A stretch of DNA of 64,000 bases from Datisca glomerata (Eukaryota > Streptophyta > Magnoliopsida > Cucurbitales > Datiscaceae), in assembly GCA_003255025.1 (NCBI GenBank), contig QANY01004770.1:1913891-1977890 (forward strand), written 5' to 3'. Below the pieces are notes generated by a model, which worked only from the letters and a program-made list of their open reading frames with translations, was not told where the DNA came from and did no database searches. The position numbers and the translations under genes are program-made. This document shows positions 52,690 to 64,000 of this stretch, one piece after another; within the stretch, counting starts at the first letter, position 1; every line of letters begins with the position of its first letter.

Positions 52690-53028
52690 TTAAGTTTCAG
52701 AAGATTCAGGGGTTTCATATTCTCTTAAATTTTCACTATCATTTTCATAATATTTATCTTTTTCAGAGAATTTCAATTGATTAATTTTATTCTTAACTTG
52801 ACAAGTATTTGAATGGTGACCTTTCTGTCCACATTTAAAACATGTAATATTACTTTTATCAAATTTTTTATTAAACCTATTTCTAGAATAATTTTGTTGA
52901 ATCCTAAGATTTTGATCATTACTAATGCATGATTCAGAAAAAGAATCTCTAGGGGTACTAGACTGGCTATACTCGCTAATTTGTGAACTAGAAGATGATT
53001 GAAAGTTAATTTTTATAGTATCATCCAC
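52690..53028 (-). pseudogene. CCHC zinc-knuckle (capsid/gag-like) fragment
   Basis: A 112-codon frame with a Ser/Arg/Asn-rich lead and CFKCGQKGHHSNTCQVKN (C-x2-C-x4-H-x4-C) at about 52845-52795, followed by an acidic tail. Such knuckles sit at the C-terminus of caulimovirid capsid or retrotransposon gag proteins and bind genomic RNA. It lies downstream of the movement-protein-like frame on the same strand. Confidence 0.65.
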
Positions 53029-53550
53029 GTACTGTTAGATGTAGTCTACATCTTCAATTGTTCTTTGAATTTGAGTAGGTAACTTTCATTGGTTAAAAGC
53101 CAATTTGTAGGTAAATTAATATCAAACCGCCTAATTGTTTTTGGAACTCTAATATTGGCATTACTTTGACTAGACTGTATCAATTGGCATTACTTTGGCA
53201 TTATTTGTTTTGGTAACTTTGTAATGAATTCTAAAGATTAAAGCTAGAGGTTGGGTGTCTTCTAGGACTTGGTAACCACTAGTTTTAATATTTAAAGTTA
53301 ATGATGTTAAAATATGAGGATCTGCTAAATTAACAGACAGATTTAGAAAACAATCAAAATGGATTGGACCTTACAAAGTGAGGATTCAATTAATCCTAAA
53401 ATACTAACATTAAAATTTGTAAATCTTGCATCTCGCAAAGCTAGCAAAACAGAGATATTTAGGCCTCTTCTTGTGAGTGGTTTAATTCTGATATGGACTA
53501 AACCAAAATGAAAGAAATTGTATCCTTATTGAATATGATGCTTTATTGCA

Positions 53551-53814
53551 TCAGAGGAAAGTAATTGACATATTATGCTCTTTCTCAAGAGCATATATTT
53601 TTTCAATTGTTTTTACATGATGCTGAGGTTTGAAGGAAGCAACAGACCATGCTGATTTACAAATATTTTTATTGGGGATTTTAGGTATATTACATGCCCT
53701 ATGATCTACTTGATCATCTGTTAATTTAATATGTTCATAATTTATTATGTCAGGTATTAAGATTATTGTTGACCTAATACTACTAGAAGAATTACTCCTA
53801 AATAATCTACTCAT
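53551..53814 (-). pseudogene. Movement-protein-like N-terminal fragment
   Basis: An 87-codon frame starting MSRLFRSNSSSSIRST, with YEHIKLTDDQVDHRACNIPK and KSAWSVASFKPQHHVKTIEK. By pattern memory this resembles the start of 30K-type movement proteins fused to polyproteins in endogenous plant pararetroviruses. It breaks after about 264 nt and the continuation towards 53080 is scrambled. It follows the primer-site leader at the position expected for the first ORF. Non-functional. Confidence 0.45.
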
Positions 53815-54248
53815 TGCTCAACTAACTAAATTATCTTATTATTGAGTATTTCATATTGTATTTTTTGTTACTAACCTTGTGATGACTTCTACAACCTCCT
53901 ATTAGGCTTCACTCTTCTTCCTTTCTCCTCTACAACCATCCTACCCTCAGAATTTACCTATCTAAGAGGTCTTACCTAGGTCCCTGAAGCTAACCAAATA
54001 AAAGCTAGTACGTTAGCCTCTGATAAGCAGATTTACAGATTAGGTAAACAAATAATACAGAGTAATAATCAATTATAAGAATAACCAGCCACTTGGGCGG
54101 AGAGTAAGATTAGATATAAGCAATTATTCATTTAAGTAAATAAGCAAACAATAATATCAATATGCATCCATAATAGGCGGTGAACAGTTTAATTATGCAG
54201 AGATTTGAAGTAGAGATAGTAAATGAACAATAATATCCCACCAGGTTT

Positions 54249-54262
54249 GGCCCTGATACCAA
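54249..54262 (-). other. tRNA-Met primer-binding site of the caulimovirid-like element
   Basis: The plus strand GGCCCTGATACCA is the complement of TGGTATCAGGGCC, matching the initiator tRNA-Met 3' end except for one change (usual TGGTATCAGAGCC). It lies upstream of the movement-protein-like frame in the right orientation. In the left repeat copy (about 48440) this site is deleted. Confidence 0.6.
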
Positions 54263-55074
54263 AAGGCATGGAATTAAACAGTAAGTGAGTTTAGAGAGGG
54301 GGTATTAAAGATAAGCAAACAATATATATATATATTATTCTATCGGCCTCATTGAAGAAGCAATCAGAGGTGTGCTTAATTTATTAATCAAAGCTCTATG
54401 AATTCTTCAATTCTCTCTCAGAGTTTTGTCTCAAAAGCCTTTCTCCAAATCTTTAGATCTCATGTGTTAAGTACATCTAGATATATAAAAGTGTTCTTGA
54501 ATTATTCTACGTGCCTACACACTTCCTAGTGTGTTTGAGAATTAGTTTGAAATATCTTGGTATGGATCTCACAGTCTGATGTTCGTCGAATCTCAAGTTC
54601 ATTGTTAGCGAGAACGCTGATAGACTACAAGAGGTATAATTCCTTTCATTGTATGCCCAATGATTTAATGTGCGTGTATATATATGTATAATGGATCCGA
54701 TGAGAAAAATTATTTTTCATTAAAAATTATTTTTTGGAACCTGTGGCGTCGCAATTATTTTCCGATCGATAATTTTTTTTAACTAAATGCCTATGCTGTG
54801 CGTGCCGTGATTTCAACAATTGGGATTAGAGCGGTCTTTATATGTGTATATATTAAATATTGTGTGGGTTTTCTTGCATTATTCCATATGTATTTTGATA
54901 TGTATGGATGAATGGATGGTTATATTTCTTGTATGTAAGGTTAATGATGAATCGTTAATCATATGGTGACTTTTGAGTTTTGGCTTTGTTCTTAATTTTT
55001 TAAGATGTTGTGTAAGCCATTTGAGACATGAATTTTTGTAATTTTACTTTGAATATTATGTTATAAAATTTCGT

Positions 55075-55330
55075 ATGCAAGAAGATGAAGAACGCACGAG
55101 ACAGATGCAGGGGAGAAGCGGAGGAGGAGTTCCACCGCGGAACTTCATCGCCAGCGATGGTGGCAGGACTATCCCGCTGCCACCGCACGGAAATGGCGGC
55201 GGCGGGATTGTCCTGCAGCCAACGTATCATGTCACGGTTGCACCGCTAGTGGTCGGGTAACCGGCGACGGTTGTGGGAGTGTCCCGCTACTGCCGCTGGT
55301 GGCAATTCTTATGATTGCCAGGGTACGAGG
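55075..55330 (+). other. GC-rich segment in the Copia D leader
   Basis: An abruptly GC-rich block (GGCGGCGGGATTGTCCTGCA, CCGCTACTGCCGCTGGTGGC) in otherwise AT-rich DNA between the primer site and gag. It has open frames on both strands without recognisable domains. A similar GC-rich leader occurs in Copia B at about 34590-34690, so it is probably a retrotransposon leader feature, not a gene. Confidence 0.4.
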
Positions 55331-56429
55331 CACATATGCCCTAATACGGTGTTGCCCTATCCTTGTGATGTTTCATGAAAACTCTAATCCTATCTTTTAT
55401 CTTTTAATTTTAAAATTAATATAATCTGAAAAGGATAATTATCCATTTAATTTTTTGAAAATTAAAATTAATTAGTTGATTTTGTTTAATCCAAGTTTGA
55501 TAAGTCATTAAATTATATTTTGACTAATCAAATTCAATCAATTTTAAAGAATATTTAATAGGATGATTTAATTAGAAAAATAATTTTTTTAATTAAAAGG
55601 TTTTTGATCAAAGCTTGAAGATTATGAAGATGAACTTCTAATGGAGAATGAGTATTTTATTTTTGGAAATATGTATTCTTGAAGTCCGTTTTGTAATTAT
55701 TTTTATTTATCAAATATTATAAATTTAGAAATACTCAATAGTCACTCGGTTCATCATTTATTTATTTATTTATTTAAATAAGTATGTATTGATTTGATTA
55801 ACAACATGACCATGCATTAGTCGATCACATGTTATACATGAAACCCCACACAGTTTTATTTAGTCATTCATCTCATTAGTAGAAACATGATTTATTAGGA
55901 TTGTCCTAATGTGTTTATATAAATTACTTTGTGAAATCAATTGCATGTAAACTGCTAAGTTTTAATTTGTTAAACTTGGTAATCACATCACTTTAAAGGC
56001 ATACGTTTAGTTAGGCCTTTAGGATAACCAACTTTATTGAAAGTATTTTCTTAAAGTTTGATGAATGTAATTAGTTAGTTATTCTAAGTTTACCTAAATT
56101 TGTCTTAGACTTTTTAGAAGGTTAAATGAACTTAAACTAATTATATTAGATTAATAATTCATTTTACATTTATAGGGTTATTGTAGCTAGTAATTAATTG
56201 GAATTAATTTATTAGTTAAATAGAAACACATTAGTTACAAAATAGTGAGTGAGAGAATGTTGACATGTCAATGTAACCTATGATCTTCATTATTAATACA
56301 ACAACGTGAGATATGATGAGAGCCTCGAGATGACTTTGTTTTCGTCCCCCTAAGGAAGGTTTCAAACTGTATAAATATCAAGGCTGACTTCTTCAGAAGA
56401 TAGGACTGAGTGATGTACTTTACACTTGA

Positions 56430-57835
56430 CCGACCCTAAGGTGACATTTTCTAAATTAAGTCATGGATTCTGAAATAATGAGTTACACTCACAAAGTCAC
56501 AATTAAGCTTAGAGTGTATAATTGTGACTTGACCAAATAAATGGTAACTTATTATTGAAGGAGAAAATATATGATATTTTAAGTTCTAATTAATAAGAAT
56601 GAGAATGTCTCATAGACAATTTAAAATTAACATGACTGACCCTAAGGCGGCACATTAATTGTTGGGTTGTCTTATCGTGAATTAGTAATTTTTAATTTTA
56701 CGTGCTTGCTATGTTGCATTCATGCATCACATTTATTTTCTGAATATTTTGATATTTATTACAATTATTTTGAATGATGTATGCTTTATTTCTTTTCAAT
56801 TATTATTATGTCTACCATGGGCAACTCTATTACTGCTTTACTTACACTTAAAAAACTTAATGGTGATAATTTATAAGATGGAAATTGAATTTGAAATCAA
56901 CGCTCATATGTGAGAACTGCAAATTTATTTTTACTGAGAAATTTTCTGAGGAGCCCCCTGTCAATGCTCCTGAAAACGTTAGGGACAAATTTGATGCTTG
57001 AATTTAGTTCAACAACAAAGCTAAGTGCCACATGCTTGTGAGCATGAATGATGTTCTCAGAACAAAACATGAGAGCATGGAAACTGTCTATGAGATTATG
57101 GACTCTCTATAGGCGATGTTTGGGCAACAATTTGATCAAAATCATCATGACGCTACTAGGAGCTACATGACTACTAAGTTGAAGAAAGGTACTGACCCTA
57201 AGGCGGCATTTTCTAAATTAAGTCATGGGTTCTGAAATAATTGGCTACACTCACAAAGCCACAATTAAGCTTTGAGTGGATAATTGTGACTTGACCAAAT
57301 AAACGGTACCTTATTATTAAAGAAGAAAATATGAGATATTTTAAGTTTTAATTAATAAGGATGAGAATGTCTCATAGACAATTTAAAATTAATATGACCG
57401 ACCATAAGGCGACACATTAATTGTTAGGTTGTCTTATCATGAATTAGTCATTGTTAAATTTATGTGTTTGATTTGTTGCATTCATGCATCACATTTACTT
57501 TGTGAATTTTTTATATTTATTTTAATTATATTGAATGATGTATATTTTATTTCATTTTAGTTATTTTGTCTACCATGAGAAACTCCGTTACTGTTTTACT
57601 TGCACTTGAAAAACTTAATGGTGATAATTTCATAAGATGGAAATCAAATTTGAATTTGATGCTCACACGTGAGAACCACAAATCTGTTCTTACTGAAGAA
57701 TGACCTGAGGAGCCCGCTGCCAATGCCCCTTAAAACGTTAAGGATGCTTGGATTCAGTCCAACAACAAAGTTAAGTGTTACATGCTTGTGAGCATGAATG
57801 ATGTTCTCAGAACAAAGCATGAGGCTTGAAGCTAT
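56430..57835 (+). repeat. Tandem duplication within Copia D (leader + gag start)
   Basis: Two direct copies, about 56430-57190 and 57190-57835. Both contain AAATTAAGTCATGG.TTCTGA, GAATGTCTCATAGACAATTT, GCATTCATGCATCACATTTA, GTCTACCATG and the gag start LAALKKLNGDNF-like sequence (TTAATGGTGATAATTT at 56857 and 57617), then TGCTTGTGAGCATGAATGAT. The second copy lacks about 110 bp present in the first. Both gag copies have stops. The breakpoint near 57190 reads GACCCTAAGGCGGCA, a motif also present inside each unit, which could have mediated unequal exchange. Confidence 0.8.
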
Positions 57836-58545
57836 TAGAAGCTACATGACTACCAAGATGAAAAAATGGACTTCTGTGAGAGAACATGTTTTGAATATGA
57901 TCAACATAATGCATGGGGTAGAAGTACATGGGGCTACCATTGATGAGCGAACTCAAGTCATCATTATACTTGAATCACTCACACCTGCTTTTTCTGCGTT
58001 CACTACCAACTATGTTATGAACAAGTTGTAATTCAACATGACTCAGTTGTTGAATGAACTGCAGACTTTTGAGTCACTCAACAAGAGTATGATCAAAGAG
58101 GGTGAGGTAAATGTTGCTTAGCAAAAGCCTTCTTCCACTCTTGTTAATGGTGGAAAAATGAAGAAGAACAATGGTAAGGGAAATAGTAAGAATAGGAAAG
58201 GAAAGAAAGATAAGACATCACTCAAGGACAAGAAGAACAAGAACGACAACAAACCCAAGGGGAAAATGTTTTCATTATGGGGTTCAAGGTCACTGGAAGA
58301 GAAACTGTAACAAGTATCTCTCTGAGCTAAAAAAGAAAGATAAATATAATTTACTTGTACTTAAAGCTTGTTTAGTGGAATATGATTTGTCATCCTGAAT
58401 TATATATTCAAGAGCCACTAACCATGTATGTTCTTCTTTGCAGATACTTGATTCTTCAAGAGAGCTTGCTGATGGCGAGGTGATAATGAGAGTTGGCAGT
58501 GGTGCGCTCGTTTCAATGAAAGAATTGGGAACAATCCGTTAAATT
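57798..58545 (+). pseudogene. Copia D gag C-terminus, zinc knuckle and protease remnant
   Basis: The frame 57798-58031 reads TTKMKKWTSVREHVLNMINI and IILESLTPAFSAFTTNYVMN, typical Copia gag. A lysine-rich stretch follows, with KCFHYGVQGHWKRNCNKYLS at about 58262-58318 (the second knuckle cysteine is replaced by Tyr, CFHY, so it may not bind zinc). A degraded protease segment (ATNHVCSS near 58410) loses its catalytic DSG to YSR. Non-functional. Confidence 0.7.
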
Positions 58546-59599
58546 TTGGAAATAATTATCTTATTTTGAACAATGTTTAAAGTACCCCTCTTCCTATTTA
58601 TTTAGGGGGTTGAGGTGAGAAATGGCTTGATGAACCGTTCCATTCGCCATGCACCGGCCCCATTCACTTGCTTATCGTAGAGGTTGTAAGTATACAGTGC
58701 CCCACAACTATGAATAGTCAGTATAGTGGGGTTGAAACACGAGAGTTTCAGACTTTCTTTAGAAATTTGATTTGTTTATCCTTGGTGCATGAACAAGATT
58801 TTGATATTTCTTTTAATAATAATATATTTATTATTTTTAAGAATGGATTCGATATTTGTCATGCAAAAGTTTCAAACGGACTGTATATGCTTAAACCAAC
58901 TAAATGAATATTAATTAATTTAGAATTATTTAAAGTAGCAAGATGTAGTTATACTTAGCTAATGCATAGAAAGTCTCAAAAGTCGTTCCTCAAATCTCTA
59001 GATCTCATAAGTTGAGTACATCTAGAAACAAAAAAATATTTTTAAATTATTTTGCGTGCCCACACACATCCTAGTGTGTTCGAGCATTGGTTCGGAAGAC
59101 CTTGGTATGGATCTCACAGTCCGTTGTTCGTGGAATCTCAAATTTGTTGTCAGCGAGGACGTTTGAGAGGCTACAAGAACTATAATTCATTTCTTTGTAT
59201 GCCCATGATTTAGTGTATAGATATATAATGAATCCGATGAGAAAAATTATTTTTCATTAAAATAAAATTTTGGAATCTATGGCATCGCAATTATTTTCCG
59301 ATCGATAATTTTTTAACTAAACATCTCCGCTGCGTGTGCCGCGATTCTAACACTAGCGATATATCTTGATGTAACATATTTATTTACAAATCCTGGAAGG
59401 GTTTTGCTAATTGAAGTTGATTTTGTTTTATTATTTATTTGGTGTATTTTTCGTATAGAAATTTATATATAATGATTTTAATTATATTCGACCAGTTGAT
59501 GTAAAAAAAGATACTTTTCGACCTCGTGATATATCTTGCGAACCTTACATGACCTAATATAGAATCTGTTTTAAGTTCGTTAGCAAGATGCAGGTTAGT

Positions 59600-60000
59600 T
59601 TTGTTGTCTCCAAGGAACAATTGATATGGGTTTATTCAATTCAAATAAATCTAAACCAGAGTTAATTAGTTATGCAGATGCAGGTACTTATGATCCACAT
59701 AAAGCTTGATCTCAAACTGACTATTTATTCATTTATGGTGGTACTGCTATTTCATGGGGGTCAACAAAACAAACAATGATAGCCACATCCTTAAATCACG
59801 ATGAAATACTTTTAATCCATGAAGAAGTCGATTTTCTCACAAATAGTCTTAATGAAAGCGGTGATAATTGATGTCCAGTAAATTCTTTCCAAGAAAAATC
59901 GAGCAGATTTATTCACAAAGGCATTACTCAGTTCAACATTTGTGAAGTTGATGCATAATATTCTAATGCATCAAGTTGGCGACCTCATTATAAATTAAAA
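59600..60000 (+). pseudogene. Copia RNase H remnant
   Basis: Plus-strand sequence gives LISYADAGTYDPHKA near 59670, a stop, then GGTAISWGSTKQTMIATSLN near 59731-59790, and ALLSSTFVKLMHNILMHQVG near 59922-59980. These are the conserved Copia RNase H blocks and polyprotein C-terminus. It may be the displaced 3' end of Copia D or of a related element. A 40-bp sequence (TAATGATTTTAATTATATTC onward) flanks it as a direct repeat at about 59468 and 60008. Confidence 0.65.
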
Positions 60001-60369
60001 TATATATAATGATTTTAATTATATTCGACCAGTTGATGTCCATAGATTCACTTTGCTTATTGAAAAACATGTTATTGTATAATAGACATATTACCGACTT
60101 TAAATATTATTAAAATAAGTTAATATCAATTATAATAATTATTTAAGTTATTACTAATTTATTTTAGTTAGCACTTTATAAAATCTTTAATTGAATTAGC
60201 AGTAATTTATTGATTATACTAGTTTATAGGTGGAAGTAAAACAAGAGCAAAATAATGTATTAATTATTCAAATTAGTTTTTAACATATTAAAAAGTAATA
60301 AAAAGGGTCATTTAATCAATGATTTTTTAAAAGGGATATTTTAATAAATGGATAATATATTCTGATTAT

Positions 60370-62560
60370 TTTTTTTATAAACAAGTTATATATTAATAAA
60401 GGAGAATTACAAGCAAAGGCAAAGACAAAGACAAAGCCTGACAAAGACAAAGTAAAAACAACCAAAACCTACCTTAAGAAGGGTTTCCAAGAAAATGGGG
60501 GGAGGTTCCACTTGGCAAGAAGTTATCTATTGATAGGGGAATCATGGAAGAGATTGATCCCAAAGCATGTCCTTAAAATGTATATAATAGCTCTAAAAAA
60601 AATTTGAGCATTTATCTCCAGTGAAATGTAATAAACAAAAAAGTTGAAGGCAAATTTTAAAAATAAGACTCTTAAAATCCTTTTTCCTAATGATATTAGC
60701 TAACCATTCAATGTTTTGATCTCAACTTAGACAAGGGCAATTGAGATCACAAGATTGAGTACCCACACATTATAAGTATAAGAATAATCAAACAGTAAAT
60801 GATTCCTACTCCTGATTAGACGAGTGTGGCACCACCTACTCCATATGGAACCATTAGGGTTGATGATGAGAAACCAAAGATACTTGGCAGTAGCTGCAAG
60901 ATTCTAAGTCACGAGGTCCTTAAGGACAAGACCCCCACTTTCCTTAGGTTGACACACCATAGCCCATCCAACCTTAAAGTTGATATGTCTCATAGCGTTA
61001 CTTGACCAAAGATATCTCTTGATAATGACCTAGATATCATTGAGGATTCTTTTAGGAAGGATGAATAACCTTCCTAGAAGCTTTGAATGACTAAGAGAAC
61101 AGATTGGATGAGCTGAAGTCTATGTGTAAAAGACAGGTGTTTAGCTTCTCAAGCCTTAATTCTGCTACAAATTCTTTCAAAAGTAGTATAGTCATTCTTC
61201 CCCAACCTATTAGAAATAAGAGGCATGCCTAAGTATCTTACAAGAAGCTGGCTAACCTGGAAACCCAAAAGCTCAATGCTATGCTGCTGTATGTGACCAT
61301 AAATCCTAGAGAAGAAACAATAGCTTTTAGCCTGGTTAGGTTTTAAGCCTAACATTAGATGAAACAACTCCAAACTATCCTTCATAACGTTAAGAGAGTT
61401 AGTGTCACCCTTGGAGAAAATCTGGAGATCATCAATAAAGCAAAGGTTGACAATTCTGAGCTCGTTACATTCCAATGGAATTTGAAACCACATAAGGAAG
61501 AGGCATGCTGCAATAACCTTATTAAAGCATCCATAACAATAGCAAAAAGGTAGGGGGAGATGGGATCACTCTACCCCAAACCTCTATCCCCTTTGAAGTA
61601 TCCACAGAACTCCCCAATGATGTTGACAGAGAAAGAGATACTAGTTATGCAGGCCATAACCCATCTGTAGAATTATGGAGGGGAACCAATACAGATAAAG
61701 GCTTTCTCAATGAACTGCAAAGAAATACAATCATAAGCTTTCATAAGGTCAAATTTCATAGCACACTTAGGCATAAAATCCCTCATGTGACAGGTTCTAA
61801 CCAGCTCTTGAGAAAGGAAGAAACTATCTGAAATCCTTCTATCTGGCACAAAAGCATTATGATTTGAACTGATAACCTAGGGAAGCACTACCTTTAGTCT
61901 ATTGAACAGGATTTTAGAGTTGCCTTTATAGATCATATTGCAATAAACAATAGGTCTAAAATCATGAACAGTCTGAGGCTAATCCACTTTAAGGATAAGG
62001 GAGATACAAGTGTGACTGATCTACTACAGGGAGCCACCATTAAAAGAACTCAAGAATATCATTAATGATATCATGCTAAAAGCACTCTAAGACTTCTTAA
62101 AAAAGGAAGAAGAGAATCCATCAGGACTAGGAGCGTTGGCATCACTATAGGAAAAAATAGCATAATGGATTTCAGACTGAGAAATAGGAAAAATCATCAA
62201 ACTGGCCTGCGTAAGGGAGATCCTTTTAGGATTGTCTAACTCTAAAACCCTCCAATCCACATTACGCTCACTACTCCTCATACCTAAAAGCTAGGAATAA
62301 TGTTGCACAAAATGGGCTGCTTAATGCTATCCTTATCAGTAGAAGTGCAACCATAGTCATCATTAAGCTACACAATTCTAGCCCTCATGATATTCCTCTT
62401 AATAAGTTTGTGAAAGTAAGCAGTGTTGCTATCACAAAGGCTAATCCAGTAAGCCTTGGATTTCTGTCTGTAGAAGCTTTCCTCAGCATGTCTATAGGAT
62501 ATAAACTCCTGAAAAACACGTTTCTCAACATCTTGGAGGTTGGAGTATTGAGGGCTGGTA
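60370..62560 (-). mobile_element. LINE (E), 5'-truncated and degraded
   Basis: In the minus sense: RT N-terminal part at 62281-62087 (ISLTQASLMIFPISQSEIHY; DANAPSPDGFSSSFFKKS, the APGPDGF motif), RT palm at 61493-61149 (VNLCFIDDLQIFSKGDTNSL with the FIDD catalytic box; LGFQVSQLLVRYLGMPLISN), then a 3' region down to a T-rich stretch at about 60370. Frames are broken between them and no endonuclease is seen. It is a different LINE family from A and C but related to the tail at 47300-47645. Confidence 0.72.
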
Positions 62561-62565
62561 ATAGG

Positions 62566-64000
62566 GGTGTAATTGTTTCGGTTCGGCTCAGTTTAGGGGT
62601 ATTTTTAGAATCGAACTGCAAATATCATTTTTCAAATAGTAGGACCAAACCAAATCGCTTCAACGTAAACTGAACTGGACCGAACCGTCCAAAACCAATT
62701 CGGTTTGATTTTGCGATTTTATCTTGCCATAAAAATAGAAAAAAAATAGAAAAAAATACCAAACAATGTTCTACCCAGAAAAAATATATAAAAAAACATG
62801 AATATGTCTTTAAACCACAAAAAATACTATTTAAAGAACTATTCTAAATTTAAGATCTCAGACTTAATAATTCAAGTTGGTATTACAGAACTCAGACTTA
62901 TAAATGCAGAAAAATACACAACTACCACTTAAAAAATTTATAGTTCTGACTTTGCTGAAACTGAAAGAGTTCTAATACAGTGTCAGTGTTGTAGTTGCAT
63001 TTGCTTTCCTCAATCCTGCTTGAATTGCCCCATTGCCTATATAAATATGTAAACCAACAAATAAGCCATCTCACTAGCATAACAACATACTCTATGTAAA
63101 AGGAAAAAAGTTGACTATTTCTTTAATTATTTTAAAATATTTAACCTTAAATTTTAGGGTCAATAACAAAGTAAAGACCGTTGTTTTATGTTATATTGTA
63201 TACTTAGTTGTGCAACATATTTTCTCAAATATAAAAGATATAATCATGTTTTTGTAATATCCAGTGTTTCCATCATTGTTGGCATTGAATGATCATTCAC
63301 ATTCACTACAATAAGCTTCTTACTGATTTTATGAGCCTTTGAATTAAATGAGTCTGGTTGTTTATAAAATTTTACCTTGATTTAGCTAGGACAAATCAAA
63401 TTCCACTCCTAACTAGAACAAATCAAATTCCACTCCACAAAGAGGGAATGGTTAGGGATAGAGTAACATAAGATAGTAGGATCAAAACTAAAACTCCCAT
63501 CTCTAGCACAAATGGCAAGGATGTTCTTAGTCCTAGGACAGTGTTTAAAATCAATAGTAATAAAAATTTTCATTCCAAAACATATTTGACAGTTAATACA
63601 TTTTCCTTCCAATTATCTCTCTAATACTCAATGCATGGTGAAAAAGTGTAGGATAGAAACATATCTCTTAGATCTAAGCCACATTCAGGTTCAGATTGCA
63701 TCACATGTTCATAAATCATAAGCCACATTTAGGTTCAGATTGATCCATGATAAACATAAAAATGATTAAGTGAGATACTTCTGACCAAATGTTACGATCA
63801 CAATCAGTTTCACCCACTATTACGGTTACACACTCCTCTTTAGTCACCACTTTAAAGTACAAACAAAAAAATATATATTAAGATTAATAGCACAACTAAA
63901 ATTTAACTCAATAAAAACTAAAATATAAAATGAGATATCTTTATCAAGTTTTTCACTATCCTCAAGTGGTTCAACAATGTCGATTTACGAAGATCGAAAC
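62566..64000. other. Possible hAT end and unassigned AT-rich DNA
   Basis: TAGGGGTGTAATTGTTTCGG at 62566 looks like the start of a hAT-type MITE with CGGTTCGGCTCAG subterminal repeats, but I could not find the matching end. The rest has no recognised gene. Two small local duplications are visible: CAAATCAAATTCCACTCC (63394, 63419) and AAGCCACATT.AGGTTCAGAT (about 63677, 63721). Confidence 0.35.

Larger units (their letters stand above)
48389..54325 (-). mobile_element. Decayed caulimovirid-like element (endogenous pararetrovirus or MP-bearing retroelement)
   Basis: Read on the minus strand: primer-binding site TGGTATCAGGGCC (plus 54249-54261), a 430-nt leader, a movement-protein-like start (53814-53551), a CCHC nucleic-acid-binding region (53028-52690), a diverged aspartic protease (about 52190-52050), RT/RNase H remnants (about 51390-51090) and a further conserved tail (about 50850-50500). 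That order, movement protein before capsid/CCHC, protease and RT, is that of petuvirus/florendovirus-type Caulimoviridae. Leader sequence (CGAGAGTAAGATTAGATATA) recurs at 48397 and 54097, giving terminal redundancy. Stops and frameshifts are everywhere, with a stop in the protease active-site segment, so it is a fossil. An LTR element that acquired a movement protein is the alternative. Confidence 0.55.
54345..59352 (+). mobile_element. Copia retrotransposon D, internally deleted and with an internal duplication
   Basis: Matching LTR portions are 54428-54818 and 58973-59352 (shared TCTAGATCTCAT, CTTGGTATGGATCTCACAGT, TTATTTTCCGATCGATAATT); both end TTC(T)AACA. A primer-site-like TTGGGATTAGAGC follows the left LTR. 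The interior has gag (twice), a CCHC motif, a degraded protease and a GAG-pre-integrase block (ICHAKVSNGLYMLKPTK, 58856-58904), then jumps to the 3' LTR, so integrase, RT and RNase H are gone. The outer left border is uncertain. No target duplication was found. Confidence 0.75.

Overview
This window is nuclear DNA from a flowering plant, most likely a eudicot. It has long AT-rich introns with GT..AG borders, a plant-type BEACH gene, a plant UDP-glycosyltransferase and many plant transposon families. No species can be named from the sequence. Two ambiguous bases (n), one in a poly-C run near 4823 and one in an AT repeat near 43200, suggest a draft assembly.

The left two thirds (about 1-40619, plus strand) is one gene: the 3' part of a BEACH-domain protein resembling plant BEACH domain-containing protein B (BCHB). 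I can place 24 exons. They add up to 6486 nt (2162 codons including the stop), keep one frame across every junction and contain no internal stop. The order is concanavalin-A-like module, armadillo-type helical region, PH-BEACH, BEACH, WD40 repeats. The N-terminus lies upstream of the window. The coding part is compact, but four introns have been inflated by transposons: intron 6 (2931-12046), intron 10 (13261-16047), intron 11 (16164-20088) and the last, intron 23 (26380-39927, 13.5 kb).

Those introns are layered. Intron 6 holds a decayed L1-type LINE on the minus strand, itself hit by a Copia fragment, a hAT-like element, two short retroposed tails with target duplications and a 356-bp TRIM. 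Intron 23 holds an RNase H-bearing LINE. That LINE was hit by a small inverted-repeat element carrying a pentatricopeptide (PPR) gene fragment and by a Copia element (A). Copia A was in turn hit by a tandem TRIM array and by a second Copia (B). The TRIM family (118-bp LTRs) occurs at four loci with recognisable target duplications.

The right third is intergenic. It has one intact single-exon gene, a UGT91-like UDP-glycosyltransferase (44620-46071, minus). After that come a hAT-type MITE, LINE remnants, a decayed caulimovirid-like element encoding movement-protein, CCHC and protease/RT remnants (about 48389-54325, minus), a deleted Copia element with an internal tandem duplication (about 54345-59352), a Copia RNase H remnant and another LINE (60370-62560). 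The two host genes have no evident functional link. The main interest is how a large essential-type gene stays in frame while its introns accumulate nested elements.
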